Below, piece after piece: positions 1 to 6,298 of a DNA stretch of 7,867 nucleotides. The notes beneath the pieces were generated by a model that was not told the origin of the DNA, ran no database searches, and saw nothing but the letters and a program-made list of their open reading frames with translations. The DNA lies in the NCBI GenBank assembly GCA_021163805.1, contig JAGGTL010000066.1, positions 1 to 7,867 on the forward strand, given 5' to 3'. Each line of letters begins with the position of its first letter. Positions within the stretch are counted from its first letter, which is position 1. Made by a program: the position numbers and the translations under genes. Origin of the DNA: Candidatus Aenigmatarchaeota archaeon (GTDB lineage Archaea > Aenigmatarchaeota > Aenigmatarchaeia > QMZS01).

Positions 1-25
1 AATCTTTTTTTCTTTTTTTCTTTTT
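1..25 (+). terminator. Poly-T transcription terminator of an off-window upstream gene
   Basis: The window opens with runs of seven or so T broken by single C residues, followed by AAAACTTAAAA. Intrinsic termination at oligo-T on the coding strand is established for archaeal RNA polymerase. The same TCTTTTTTTC-like pattern follows the stop codons at 3738 and 7001, which supports the reading. The gene it serves is outside the window. Confidence 0.55.
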
Positions 26-44
26 AAAACTTAAAAACCAAAAA

Positions 45-422
45 ATGAAACTTAAAATTTTGGTTGGGATAATAACATTAATTTTTGGTTTAGAGTTGAG
101 TATGGCTGAGACGACTATGCATTCAAGTGTTAGTTGTGTTGGAAACTGCTCAGTAGTCCAAACTTTTAATAATGAGACTTTTGAAATAAGCACAAATGAA
201 AGTCTGAACATTAATTCAGATCTTGTAAACAATACTTTAAATGTTTCGGTAAATGCAACAGGCTCCGGCGAACTGAAAACGAGCGGGGAGAGTGATTATG
301 AAATTATCTCCTCTGTTGATGATGCGTCTGAAAAAACAGAAAAAGGAACTGGAATTTTTCAGTTTGTTTATAATTTTTTCAAAAATATAGATTTTTTTGG
401 TTTATTTGGGGTAATAAAATGA
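45..422 (+). CDS. Small exported sequon-rich protein (unrecognised family)
   Basis: I do not recognise the family of this 125-residue protein. Residues 1-21 form a classical signal peptide (MKLK, hydrophobic core, LSMA followed by ET), so ordinary signal peptidase cleavage after A21 is likely. The mature part has a CxxxC pair (C31, C35) and six N-x-S/T sequons at N34, N43, N51, N62, N66 and N70, suggesting a heavily N-glycosylated extracellular protein. The centre alternates polar and hydrophobic residues as in beta strands. The last 22 residues are aromatic and hydrophobic (IFQFVYNFF...FFGLFG) and could insert into or lie on the membrane. No Shine-Dalgarno is visible before the ATG. The stop overlaps the next start as ATGA, so the two genes are probably translated together and may act together. 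Function is unknown. Confidence 0.8.
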   Translation: MKLKILVGIITLIFGLELSMAETTMHSSVSCVGNCSVVQTFNNETFEISTNESLNINSDLVNNTLNVSVNATGSGELKTSGESDYEIISSVDDASEKTEKGTGIFQFVYNFFKNIDFFGLFGVIK

Positions 423-1999
423 AAGATTGCTCTTTTAAAGATTTTTTGTTAAATTACTATATGAAAGTAGTTCAAATTGGATTGAAAAATGAAATAGGAA
501 TTTTATTTATGTCTATTCTCTTTGCTTTGTTTATTAGCCCAGCTTCTGCTACAAGTATAAACCAGCAAATTGAGATAAACGGGACAGCAAACATCAACAC
601 AACATTCGCAAATGACGAAGTTGTAATGGAGCAGGCTGTGAATATAGACGGGGTAGCATATTTAAACATTACTTATGTAGATGGCTCAACCAGATTAATG
701 GAATTGGAGCAATATATACTGGAAAATCAGGATAAATGGTCGACGGACAAGGTTGGTTGTACTGTTTCATCTTTTGTAAATGTAATGGTAGATGCGGTAC
801 AGTACTTGCTTGGAGAAACAAACACCTCCAGCGAGGCAATGGAAATTGGAAGGGAATTAGACAAATACTTTGCTTCTGATGGAGACCTCTATTATCTGTC
901 AATGGAGCTAAACAACATGAAAGAAGTTCTTCAAACACATCACAATGTAATCCAGAACATCCTCTATGAAGTTGAAGCTTTTTACATAACTCTGGAAAAA
1001 ACAAATGCAGATATTTACTGCGAATCCAGGAGAGAGGTTGCAAAAAAATATAATTTGACAAATGTAAAATGCGGTCTTCACTCCAAAATATGTTACAATG
1101 GAAATTTAAACAAACTTGAAGGGGGGAGAGACTTCTGCATTCACACGGATAACGACAAAGATTACCTGCCATGCTACAGTAGGAGAGGAATGTGCGGTCA
1201 CCTTGAGGATATAAAACTATTAGAAAGTGAGGCAAACAGTTATATTCCGATTGTTTTAACATTCTGGAACCCCGGGACAATGACCCTAAACCCAAGTTTA
1301 AAAGTAGAAGTTGAAAAAGATCATAAAACAATAAAATTGTTTGAAGAAGAACTCGGGGAAGTATTCGGAATGGAAAGAAAAACTTTTAATGTTTTTTTAA
1401 ACAACAGTGGAATAAATCCGGGTAATTACACTATTTTAATTACTGTTTCTTCAGGGAGAAAGGACATTATAGATAAATTTGAATATGAATTACTGCCGGA
1501 AGGAACACTTGAAAGAAAAGGAGAATTTTCTTCAACTTATTCAAAACCAAAACTTGGAAGAGAAATGGAAATAAAATCAAATTACAAAAATACTAATAAT
1601 TATTCTTATTCAGTCAAAGTTGTTGCGGATGTTTATTTGAATGATGAAAAAATAGACACCCTGGAAAGTGAGAAAGTTTTCTTAAAACCAGGAGATAACC
1701 AAAACTTTACACTTAATTATAAGGTCCTTGATCCAGGAAACTACAAAATTGTGGTTGGTGTTGAAAATTCCAATATTCAGAACATTATAGATTTTAGTTT
1801 AAACCCGCCGTCAATTACAGGCAGATTTTTAACTGATGTATCAAACCTGCCAAATTTAAAAAAGTCAATAATTTTGATTTTAATAATTGTGGCGGTATTC
1901 TTACTGCTTCTACTGCGTTTCCTGTATAAAATAAAAACAGATATGAGAAGAATCAAGAAAGAATTGCAGGTATACCACAAAGCCTATTTGAAAGATTAA
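419..1999 (+). CDS. Membrane-anchored surface protein with tandem CARDB-like beta domains
   Basis: The 526-residue product begins with an export signal: a hydrophobic stretch at about residues 27-43 ends in SPASA, with likely cleavage after A44. The first ATG overlaps the previous stop by four bases. M15 (position 461) would give a more normal 30-residue signal peptide, so the true start is uncertain. Residues 45-130 look beta-rich. Residues 130-265 are more helical with seven cysteines overall (C114, C201, C218, C225, C240, C252, C259). Two beta-sandwich-like repeats follow, at about 270-360 and 367-462; each has a 'PGNY.I.(I/V).V' ending typical of CARDB/NEW3-type archaeal surface domains. 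One transmembrane segment (483-503) and a basic cytosolic tail complete it. About nine N-x-S/T sequons fit an S-layer-associated glycoprotein. The exact role is unknown; the domain naming is by eye. Confidence 0.82.
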   Translation: MKDCSFKDFLLNYYMKVVQIGLKNEIGILFMSILFALFISPASATSINQQIEINGTANINTTFANDEVVMEQAVNIDGVAYLNITYVDGSTRLMELEQYILENQDKWSTDKVGCTVSSFVNVMVDAVQYLLGETNTSSEAMEIGRELDKYFASDGDLYYLSMELNNMKEVLQTHHNVIQNILYEVEAFYITLEKTNADIYCESRREVAKKYNLTNVKCGLHSKICYNGNLNKLEGGRDFCIHTDNDKDYLPCYSRRGMCGHLEDIKLLESEANSYIPIVLTFWNPGTMTLNPSLKVEVEKDHKTIKLFEEELGEVFGMERKTFNVFLNNSGINPGNYTILITVSSGRKDIIDKFEYELLPEGTLERKGEFSSTYSKPKLGREMEIKSNYKNTNNYSYSVKVVADVYLNDEKIDTLESEKVFLKPGDNQNFTLNYKVLDPGNYKIVVGVENSNIQNIIDFSLNPPSITGRFLTDVSNLPNLKKSIILILIIVAVFLLLLLRFLYKIKTDMRRIKKELQVYHKAYLKD

Positions 2000-2022
2000 T
2001 AAATTTACCCGTTGAATACCCC

Positions 2023-2157
2023 GTGGTCTTGCTACTGGTTCATTACTGGTTTGGAAAATTGAAAATGAGTAAAAGAAGAAAAATTCGGCCAACTACACAA
2101 CAAAAAATAGAAGAGCAATACAAGATCAAAATAAAACATCTAAAAGAATTAATTTAG
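2023..2157 (+). CDS. Possible small basic protein, 30 or 44 residues
   Basis: An ATG at 2065 opens a 30-codon frame beginning MSKRRKIRPTTQQK and ending KHLKELI, very rich in Lys and Arg with a probable C-terminal helix. The same frame is open further left, and a GTG at 2023 would add VVLLLVHYWFGKLK, making a 44-residue protein with a short hydrophobic N-terminus. The frame stays open back into the end of the preceding gene, so it might also be a C-terminal extension of that protein lost by a frameshift. The stop lies directly before a hairpin shared with the convergent gene at 2196-2312, which favours a real transcript end. No Shine-Dalgarno is seen. No homology recognised. Confidence 0.35.
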   Translation: MVLLLVHYWFGKLKMSKRRKIRPTTQQKIEEQYKIKIKHLKELI

Positions 2158-2197
2158 AACTCTTGTAAGATTAATTATTACAAATAATAAAAGAGTT
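2158..2197. terminator. Bidirectional hairpin between convergent small genes
   Basis: AACTCTT (2158-2164) pairs with AAGAGTT (2191-2197), and inside it TTATTA (2175-2180) pairs with TAATAA (2185-2190) around a CAAA loop; ten unpaired bases bulge on the left arm. It starts right after the + strand stop at 2157 and reaches the minus-strand stop at 2196-2198. It is weak and AT-only, so its role as terminator is inferred from placement. Confidence 0.4.
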
Positions 2198-2312
2198 ACC
2201 AGTCTTTCTTTATTTTCTCAGCAGCTTTACTCTCTACTACCTTTCTCCGTGCTTTTTCTAGTTCAGGCTCTCTGAATTTTGGAAAATCCTCAAACTTGAT
2301 TTTTTCTTCCAT
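2196..2312 (-). CDS. Small charged 38-residue protein (hypothetical)
   Basis: On the minus strand an ATG at 2312 opens 38 codons ending in TAA. The product starts MEEKIKFEDFPKFREPELEK, then has a highly charged helical stretch (ARRKVVESKAAEKIKKDW). It is acidic at the N-terminus and basic at the C-terminus, has no signal peptide or membrane segment, and so is probably cytosolic. Protein-like composition with alternating charge argues that this is a true gene rather than chance. It is the only minus-strand gene here that does not lie inside a larger + strand gene. It is divergent from the surface-protein gene at 2407 and convergent with the small ORF ending at 2157. Function is unknown; a regulator or ribosome-associated peptide is conceivable but unsupported. 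Confidence 0.5.
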   Translation of the reverse strand: MEEKIKFEDFPKFREPELEKARRKVVESKAAEKIKKDW

Positions 2313-2345
2313 ATAAAAAATTAAAACATTTCAAACACATTACGA

Positions 2346-2396
2346 AACAATTACTTATTAACAAAATTATTTATAGTTTTTTATCTAAATTTATTT
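2346..2396. promoter_or_regulatory. Divergent AT-rich promoter region
   Basis: This interval separates the minus-strand gene (start 2312) from the plus-strand gene (start 2407). It holds ATTTATAG at 2369-2376, which reads CTATAAAT on the other strand, a good archaeal TATA-box match. For the minus strand the spacing gives a leader of roughly 30 bases. For the plus strand a start site 26 bases from the box would fall at the Shine-Dalgarno, so an upstream element such as TTATTAAC near 2356 may be used instead. This is inference from spacing only. Confidence 0.35.
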
Positions 2397-2402
2397 AGGT
2401 GA
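2397..2402 (+). promoter_or_regulatory. Shine-Dalgarno AGGTGA
   Basis: AGGTGA lies four bases before the ATG at 2407. It is the clearest ribosome binding site in the window and fixes the start of the first SipW-type gene. Other genes here rely on overlap with the preceding gene or lack a visible site. Confidence 0.65.
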
Positions 2403-2406
2403 AAAA

Positions 2407-3738
2407 ATGAACACAAAAATCTTGGTTAGTTTGTTAGTAATCGGATTGACGGCAATGGCAATTGGCGGCGGAATGACGGGAGCATTTTTCTCCGATACAG
2501 AGACCTCAAGCGGCAACACATTTACAGCTGGAGCAATTGATTTGAAGGTGGATAATCATTGCTATTACAATGGGGTTGAGTGTTACTGTGACTCTTCGGG
2601 AACATGTTGTTGGGATGAAGATGGAGATAAAACATGTGAGCAAGGAGAAGAAACTTGTACTTGCACTTGGGAATTAACTGATTTAGATGATGAACTCTTC
2701 TTTGATTTTCATGACTTGAAACCTGGAGACCATGGAGAAGATACCATTAGTTTCCATGTCAACAACAATGACGCTTGGCTTTGCGCTCATGTAAAGATAA
2801 CTGAAGATAGCGATGTTGACTGCACAGAACCTGAGACAGAAGTTGAAGATAATTGTGCTCCAAACAATGACGGCGAATTAGACAATTACTTAATGGTGTT
2901 TGCTTGGGTGGATATGTGCAATAATACAGACCTTCAAGCATTTCCTGGAGATAACATATACCAACCAGGCTGCGACAAAGCTTTTACAACCAAACCTAAT
3001 ATACCTAATATAATAAGCACACCAGTCAGATTGACGGACTATGAAGGTGTATTACCAATTGCGGATACTACTTTCAGCATTGCTGGAAGGGATGGTGAGA
3101 GAGGGTTGCCTTTAACAGGAGGAAAAGATTACTACATCGGCAAAGCATGGTGCTTTGGTAATATGAAGGTTAATCTTTCCACAGGAGAAATAATTTGCGA
3201 TGGAAGAAATGTCCAAAACGATGCTCAGACGGATACATTGAAATTGGATGTCAGTTTTGAAGCGGTTCAGGCGAGAAACAATGATGATTTTGTCTGCAAT
3301 AACTATTATTCTGGAGAAGAATGGACCTTGCAATTAGAGAACAAAAATCAATATGGAATTCCAATAACCGATGATGACATAAACGGAACGCTAATCTTTA
3401 AATCGCCATATCCGAAATTTGATTACCATTTGACAGTTCAAGGATTGCAGGCAAATACAAGTTATTCGCTCATTTATTATAGAGAAGCACCAGCTCATTT
3501 CCCAGATTCTTGGAAAGGCCCAGGAAGCATAAGAATTGGAGAATTTACAACCGATGGTAATGGCAGCGCTGATGTCAACGGTAGTGAGGATATAGAAACC
3601 GACCTGCACAGTGCTAATATCTGGGTGATCCTTTCTTCTGATTGGGATGAGGCAACAGATTACCAATTGGATGATTGGAATCCAACAGAATATCTATACG
3701 GAATGAAATTGATTAACTACGAGGATAGCGATAATTAA
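2407..3738 (+). CDS. SipW-type (TasA-like) surface protein with Cys-rich insert and C-terminal beta domain
   Basis: The 443-residue product begins with a SipW-class signal: a short n-region (MNTK), a hydrophobic core to residue 22, then MTGAFFSDTETSSGNTF. By alignment with Bacillus TasA, cleavage is expected after A26. The TasA/camelysin-like core runs to about residue 290, with the conserved KPGD turn (105-108), a Cys pair C139/C150 ten residues apart followed by GEL, and a final strand TLKLDVSFEAVQ. Two features are absent from its paralogues: an insert at 52-86 with eight cysteines and a DEDGD acidic loop, and a C-terminal beta domain at about 295-443 ending near WNPTEYLYGMKLINYEDSD. It is exported and probably assembles on the cell surface as a filament subunit or adhesin; assembly is inferred from the family. 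It stands alone between a divergent promoter and a poly-T terminator. Confidence 0.88.
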   Translation: MNTKILVSLLVIGLTAMAIGGGMTGAFFSDTETSSGNTFTAGAIDLKVDNHCYYNGVECYCDSSGTCCWDEDGDKTCEQGEETCTCTWELTDLDDELFFDFHDLKPGDHGEDTISFHVNNNDAWLCAHVKITEDSDVDCTEPETEVEDNCAPNNDGELDNYLMVFAWVDMCNNTDLQAFPGDNIYQPGCDKAFTTKPNIPNIISTPVRLTDYEGVLPIADTTFSIAGRDGERGLPLTGGKDYYIGKAWCFGNMKVNLSTGEIICDGRNVQNDAQTDTLKLDVSFEAVQARNNDDFVCNNYYSGEEWTLQLENKNQYGIPITDDDINGTLIFKSPYPKFDYHLTVQGLQANTSYSLIYYREAPAHFPDSWKGPGSIRIGEFTTDGNGSADVNGSEDIETDLHSANIWVILSSDWDEATDYQLDDWNPTEYLYGMKLINYEDSDN

Positions 3739-3753
3739 GACCAGTAAAATCCG

Positions 3754-3788
3754 AAAAAATCTCTTTTTTCTTTTTTCACCTTTTTTTA
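3754..3788 (+). terminator. Poly-T terminator after the first SipW-type gene
   Basis: GAAAAAA, TCTC, TTTTTTC can fold as a weak seven-pair hairpin and is followed by two more T runs (TTTTTT and TTTTTTT). It starts 16 bases after the TAA. The region after the third SipW-type gene (7007-7030) has nearly the same sequence. Confidence 0.6.
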
Positions 3789-3797
3789 AACTTACAT

Positions 3798-3897
3798 AAG
3801 CCTTGAAATGAAAAAGGCTTTAAGCCAAAAACCCTATGGGTTAAATTGGTTAAATGCAGGCCTTTAAAAAAGCCGACACCCAAACCAGAAGTTTGGG
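3798..3897 (+). other. Cluster of four tandem stem-loops, possible structured leader RNA
   Basis: The stretch between the terminator and the protease gene contains no ORF but four consecutive inverted repeats. They are AAGCCTT/AAGGCTT (3798-3804 with 3814-3820), AACCC/GGGTT (3830-3834 with 3838-3842), GGC-TTT/AAAGCC with one bulged C (3859-3874), and CCCAAAC/GTTTGGG (3879-3885 with 3891-3897). The right arm of the first can instead pair as GGCT/AGCC (3816-3826), so two states are possible. It may be the 5' leader of the 3913-7001 operon or a small RNA. I recognise no known riboswitch, tRNA or box C/D element. Confidence 0.4.
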
Positions 3898-3912
3898 GAT
3901 TTAAAACTTAAA

Positions 3913-4281
3913 ATGGGACACATAAAAGTCAGGGTAAAAATTGGGAATATTGAAAGAACAAAATTTAAGGAAACTGAGGGAATTGTTGATACCGGGGCAA
4001 CGAGAACAATTATCCCTGTTTCCATGGCAAAGGAATTGGAATTAAAAGAAATTGGAGAAGCAAAGGTTAAATCAGGGGCAGGTTATTTAAATCTTAAAAA
4101 GGCGGAGGCTTTTATTGGATTGCAGGGAAAAGAAACAAGACAGGTGATTTTAATTTCAGATTTCATAGACAGGGTTTTGATCGGTGTTTTAACTCTTGAG
4201 GATTTGGAGTTGGAAGTTGACCCCTTGTCTGGAACCCTGAAAGAGGGAGAACTGCTTTTTTATTTGGGTGTTGGAAAATGA
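3913..4281 (+). CDS. Retropepsin-like (clan AA) aspartic protease
   Basis: The 122-residue protein has the clan AA signature: GIVDTGATRTIIP places catalytic D26 in DTGA (26-29), and the second hallmark is the hydrophobic-Gly stretch RVLIGVLTLEDLELEVDP (87-104). With only one DTG motif it should work as a homodimer, like retropepsins and the archaeal/cyanobacterial COG5550-type proteins, whose length it matches. There is no signal peptide, so it is cytosolic and unlikely to process the secreted neighbours directly. The ATG is the first in a frame closed by TAA at 3865-3867; no Shine-Dalgarno is evident. The stop overlaps the next start as ATGA. Its last residues, LGVGK, recur in the unrelated PIN-like protein at 5830-6270. 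Substrate is unknown; related genes often sit in toxin-antitoxin-like pairs. Confidence 0.85.
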   Translation: MGHIKVRVKIGNIERTKFKETEGIVDTGATRTIIPVSMAKELELKEIGEAKVKSGAGYLNLKKAEAFIGLQGKETRQVILISDFIDRVLIGVLTLEDLELEVDPLSGTLKEGELLFYLGVGK

Positions 4282-4309
4282 AAGGAAACAAAACCATCTT
4301 GGGTTCAAT
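4271..4309 (+). repeat. 39-base direct repeat, copy 1, at gene junction
   Basis: Identical to 6260-6298. It covers the last codons of the protease gene (GK plus stop), the ATGA overlap and the first eleven codons of the SipW-type gene. Weaker similarity continues on both sides, from about 4258 and through the signal-peptide region to about 4380. Confidence 0.85.
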
Positions 4310-5534
4310 TTTGGTAATTGGTTTGGTTTCAATAATCCTTGCAGGTTCTTATACAGGAGCATTTTTCTCAGATATGGAAACTTCAACGGGAAACACTTTT
4401 TCATCAAGTAGTTTAAACCTGCAGGTTGGAGATAATGATCCTGTTACATGGAAATTAGACGAAAATGTAATGCCTGGAGATTCAGATGGAGAAAATATAA
4501 GTGTTGAGAATACTGGAACAATTGACGGTTTTTTACACATTAATTTTACAAATCTCTTAAATGAAGAAAATTCTTGTACAGAACCTGAACTTCTGGCAGA
4601 ACCAAATTGCAATTCAGATAATATTGGAGAACTTGCAGAAAACTTATTCATTACAGTTTATTTTGACAATGATAATTCCAAAACTTTTACTGATGGAGAT
4701 ACATTAATATACAGAGGAATTGTAAATAACACTACAACAAGCATTCTTCAGGCAAAATTGATTGATTCCGAACTTTTATCTGGAAATAAAGAAAATTTCA
4801 GAATTGACTGGGAAATTGATGGAGCAGTTGGAAATGAGGTCCAGAGTGATTCAGTTCAGTTTGATATTCCATTTGAATTAACTCAGAAGCCAAAAACAGT
4901 GATGAATGGTTTTGTTGGATACTGGACATTTAATGAAAAAGGAAATACCGCTTATGATTACGGCGGAAATGGAAATAATGGAACAATTAATGGCGCAGTT
5001 TTGACAAACGGGAAATCAGGAGGAGCTTTGAGTTTTGACGGAGTTGATGATTATGTTGAAGTTCCTGATTCTCCATCTTTAAATCCTTCCGATGATTTTT
5101 CTGCCGAAGTGTGGTTTAATGCAAACACAATAACCGTTTGGCAGGGAGTAATTTCCAAACTAACAAATGTGAATTACGGAAGAGGAAAAGGTTGGAATAT
5201 ACAAATCGGAACTGCTCAAAATATTGCTTCTTTAATGGCTGATTCTTCAGGTCATTGGGTTTATTTAAAAACTAATTGGGTTCCGTCAACAAATACATGG
5301 TATCATGTGGTTCTTGTTCATCATATAAACAACACAAATGAACTTTATGTAAATGGAAATCTGGAAGCAACAAATACGCATGAGATATCTTTTACTAACA
5401 ATCCTTTTCAGATAGGTAAATTTTATACCAATAGTAATAGTTTATATTTCAATGGCACAATTGATGAGGTTAAGATTTATAATCGGGCTTTGACTCCTGC
5501 TGAAATACATCAGAATTTTGAGGCGGGAAGATGA
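4278..5534 (+). CDS. SipW-type (TasA-like) surface protein with C-terminal LamG domain
   Basis: The 418-residue protein starts MKGNKTILGS, followed by a hydrophobic core and SYTGAFFSDMETSTGNTF; SipW-type cleavage is expected after A28. The TasA-like core spans about 29-203, with the MPGD turn (65-68), a C100/C111 pair embedded in CTEPE...C, GEL shortly after, and the closing strand DSVQFDIPFELTQ. A LamG/concanavalin-like domain (Laminin_G_3 type) follows at about 211-418: GYWTFNE, LSFDGVDDYVEVPDSPSL, WYHVVLVH, ELYVNGN, IDEVKIYNRALTPAEI are its usual landmarks. Such domains commonly bind glycans or act in adhesion, so this looks like a decorated, possibly ligand-binding variant of the core subunit. 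It overlaps the protease gene by four bases and is probably translated by coupling. The stop is itself overlapped by another ATGA (see 5531-5563). Confidence 0.92.
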   Translation: MKGNKTILGSILVIGLVSIILAGSYTGAFFSDMETSTGNTFSSSSLNLQVGDNDPVTWKLDENVMPGDSDGENISVENTGTIDGFLHINFTNLLNEENSCTEPELLAEPNCNSDNIGELAENLFITVYFDNDNSKTFTDGDTLIYRGIVNNTTTSILQAKLIDSELLSGNKENFRIDWEIDGAVGNEVQSDSVQFDIPFELTQKPKTVMNGFVGYWTFNEKGNTAYDYGGNGNNGTINGAVLTNGKSGGALSFDGVDDYVEVPDSPSLNPSDDFSAEVWFNANTITVWQGVISKLTNVNYGRGKGWNIQIGTAQNIASLMADSSGHWVYLKTNWVPSTNTWYHVVLVHHINNTNELYVNGNLEATNTHEISFTNNPFQIGKFYTNSNSLYFNGTIDEVKIYNRALTPAEIHQNFEAGR

Positions 5535-5563
5535 AAGGAAAAATTATTTTTAGGATAAGATAA
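5531..5563 (+). pseudogene. Ten-codon ORF, possible remnant of a SipW-type gene start
   Basis: ATGA overlaps the stop of the LamG gene and opens MKGKIIFRIR then TAA. Its first eleven bases, ATGAAAGGAAA, match the start of the two paralogues (MKGNKTILGS) exactly and the ATGA junction is the same. This may be what remains of a third cassette start or just a leader peptide coupling the next gene. The match is short and could be chance. Confidence 0.2.
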
Positions 5564-5567
5564 AAAT

Positions 5568-5840
5568 ATGATAACTCTTGAGCAATCTGTGGAGAAATGC
5601 AGGGATTTCCTTGCAAAGATGAAAGGCGCAGAGATAAAAATAGCCGACAGGGCAAAGTTGATAGATTTATTGAATTTTGAAGTTTTAAAAACGCAAGAAA
5701 CAGAAAAAGAATTTATTATTGAATGCAGACTTAAAGAAAACTTATTTTCTGATTCTTTTGCAGAATATAAAATTAATATTAGCAAAGAGACGGGCGAAAT
5801 CAAAAATATTTTGAGAAAAGGAAGAGACTATGAAGAATAA
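5568..5840 (+). CDS. Small cytosolic protein paired with the PIN-like gene (putative antitoxin-like partner)
   Basis: I do not recognise a defined family for this 90-residue protein. Residues 1-36 are helical and charged; residues 46-83 look like beta strands with a PepSY-like ending, YKINISKETGEIKNILRK. There is no signal peptide, no membrane segment and no clear ribbon-helix-helix or AbrB DNA-binding motif. It follows the LamG gene after 33 bases and overlaps the PIN-like gene by eleven bases, the arrangement of a two-gene toxin-antitoxin or enzyme-inhibitor pair. That pairing, not the sequence, is the reason for the antitoxin suggestion, which is an inference. The ATG is the first in frame; only a weak AGGATAAG lies upstream. 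Confidence 0.7.
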   Translation: MITLEQSVEKCRDFLAKMKGAEIKIADRAKLIDLLNFEVLKTQETEKEFIIECRLKENLFSDSFAEYKINISKETGEIKNILRKGRDYEE

Positions 5841-6270
5841 TGAAATCATTTTGGATACCAAGCCTTTAATTATGGCAAGTGGAGGAATAATAAAGCAGAT
5901 AGGCCAGAAGTATGGAGAAGATAAATGCTTAATATTAACCGAATTTTTAAAGGAAAAGAAAATTTCAACCACACCAGAAGTTCTTGCAGAATTTTATTCT
6001 CTGATTAAATCCAATTTTGGAGAGAATTTCTCAAAATATTGCTTAGAAACTTTAAGAAAACTTTTTGAAGAAATAAACGAAATTTATGTTGAAAAAGAAA
6101 AGATAATGGATGATAACAAATTTTTTGAGTTTGGATTTACAGATATAAGTTTGATGAAATCGGGAAAATTATTATTGACTTCTGATTTTTCACTTTACAA
6201 CTATGCAAAAAGTCAGGGTGTAAATGTAAAATACCTTGATGAGATTTTTACTTTGGGTATTGGAAAATGA
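5830..6270 (+). CDS. PIN-domain-like ribonuclease (VapC-like)
   Basis: The 146-residue protein fits a PIN fold in size and motif order: EIILDTKPLI with D9 near the N-terminus, an acidic helix TPEVLAEF with E54 (or E50), FGFTDISLM with D105, and LLTSDFSLYNYAKSQGVNV with D119. These are the four acidic metal ligands of Mg2+-dependent PIN nucleases, which in VapC toxins cut tRNA or rRNA. The usual fourth motif 'T.D..L...A...G..V' is well kept. It is probably cytosolic. The start overlaps the upstream 90-residue gene by eleven bases, and the stop overlaps the next SipW-type gene as ATGA within the 39-base repeat, leaving the tail LGIGK. VapC-like toxin, rRNA-maturation nuclease or inactive relative cannot be told apart from sequence alone. 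Confidence 0.72.
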   Translation: MKNNEIILDTKPLIMASGGIIKQIGQKYGEDKCLILTEFLKEKKISTTPEVLAEFYSLIKSNFGENFSKYCLETLRKLFEEINEIYVEKEKIMDDNKFFEFGFTDISLMKSGKLLLTSDFSLYNYAKSQGVNVKYLDEIFTLGIGK

Positions 6271-6298
6271 AAGGAAACAAAACCATCTTGGGTTCAAT
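6260..6298 (+). repeat. 39-base direct repeat, copy 2, at gene junction
   Basis: Identical to 4271-4309. It joins the end of the PIN-like gene to the start of the third SipW-type gene, as copy 1 joins the protease gene to the second. Just upstream, TTTGGGTATT here corresponds to TTTGGGTGTT in copy 1. Confidence 0.85.

Noticed and set aside
669..1331. Long open frame of 220 codons on the minus strand
   Set aside because: It lies wholly inside the 526-residue surface gene, whose product has a signal peptide, beta repeats and a membrane anchor. The minus-strand translation is rich in Leu, Cys, Ser and His with no domain pattern.
3391..3666. Open minus-strand frame inside the first SipW-type gene
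   Set aside because: Antisense to a gene with clear family features; its translation looks like random sequence and has no upstream signal.
3798..3897. tRNA or box C/D RNA in the hairpin cluster
   Set aside because: No T-loop GTTCRA, no acceptor pairing across the segment, and no paired C (RTGATGA) and D (CTGA) boxes.
3913..4281. Retroelement origin for the retropepsin-like gene
   Set aside because: No reverse transcriptase, integrase or long terminal repeats nearby; stand-alone DTGA proteases of this size are common in archaea and cyanobacteria.
4349..4651. Open minus-strand frame of 100 codons over the start of the LamG gene
   Set aside because: Antisense to the conserved TasA-like core; a similar antisense frame appears over the paralogue at 6267, as expected from shared codon use.
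4271..6298. CRISPR array or insertion-sequence ends suggested by the 39-base repeat
   Set aside because: Only two copies almost 2 kb apart, both within coding junctions, with no spacers, no inverted terminal repeats and no transposase.
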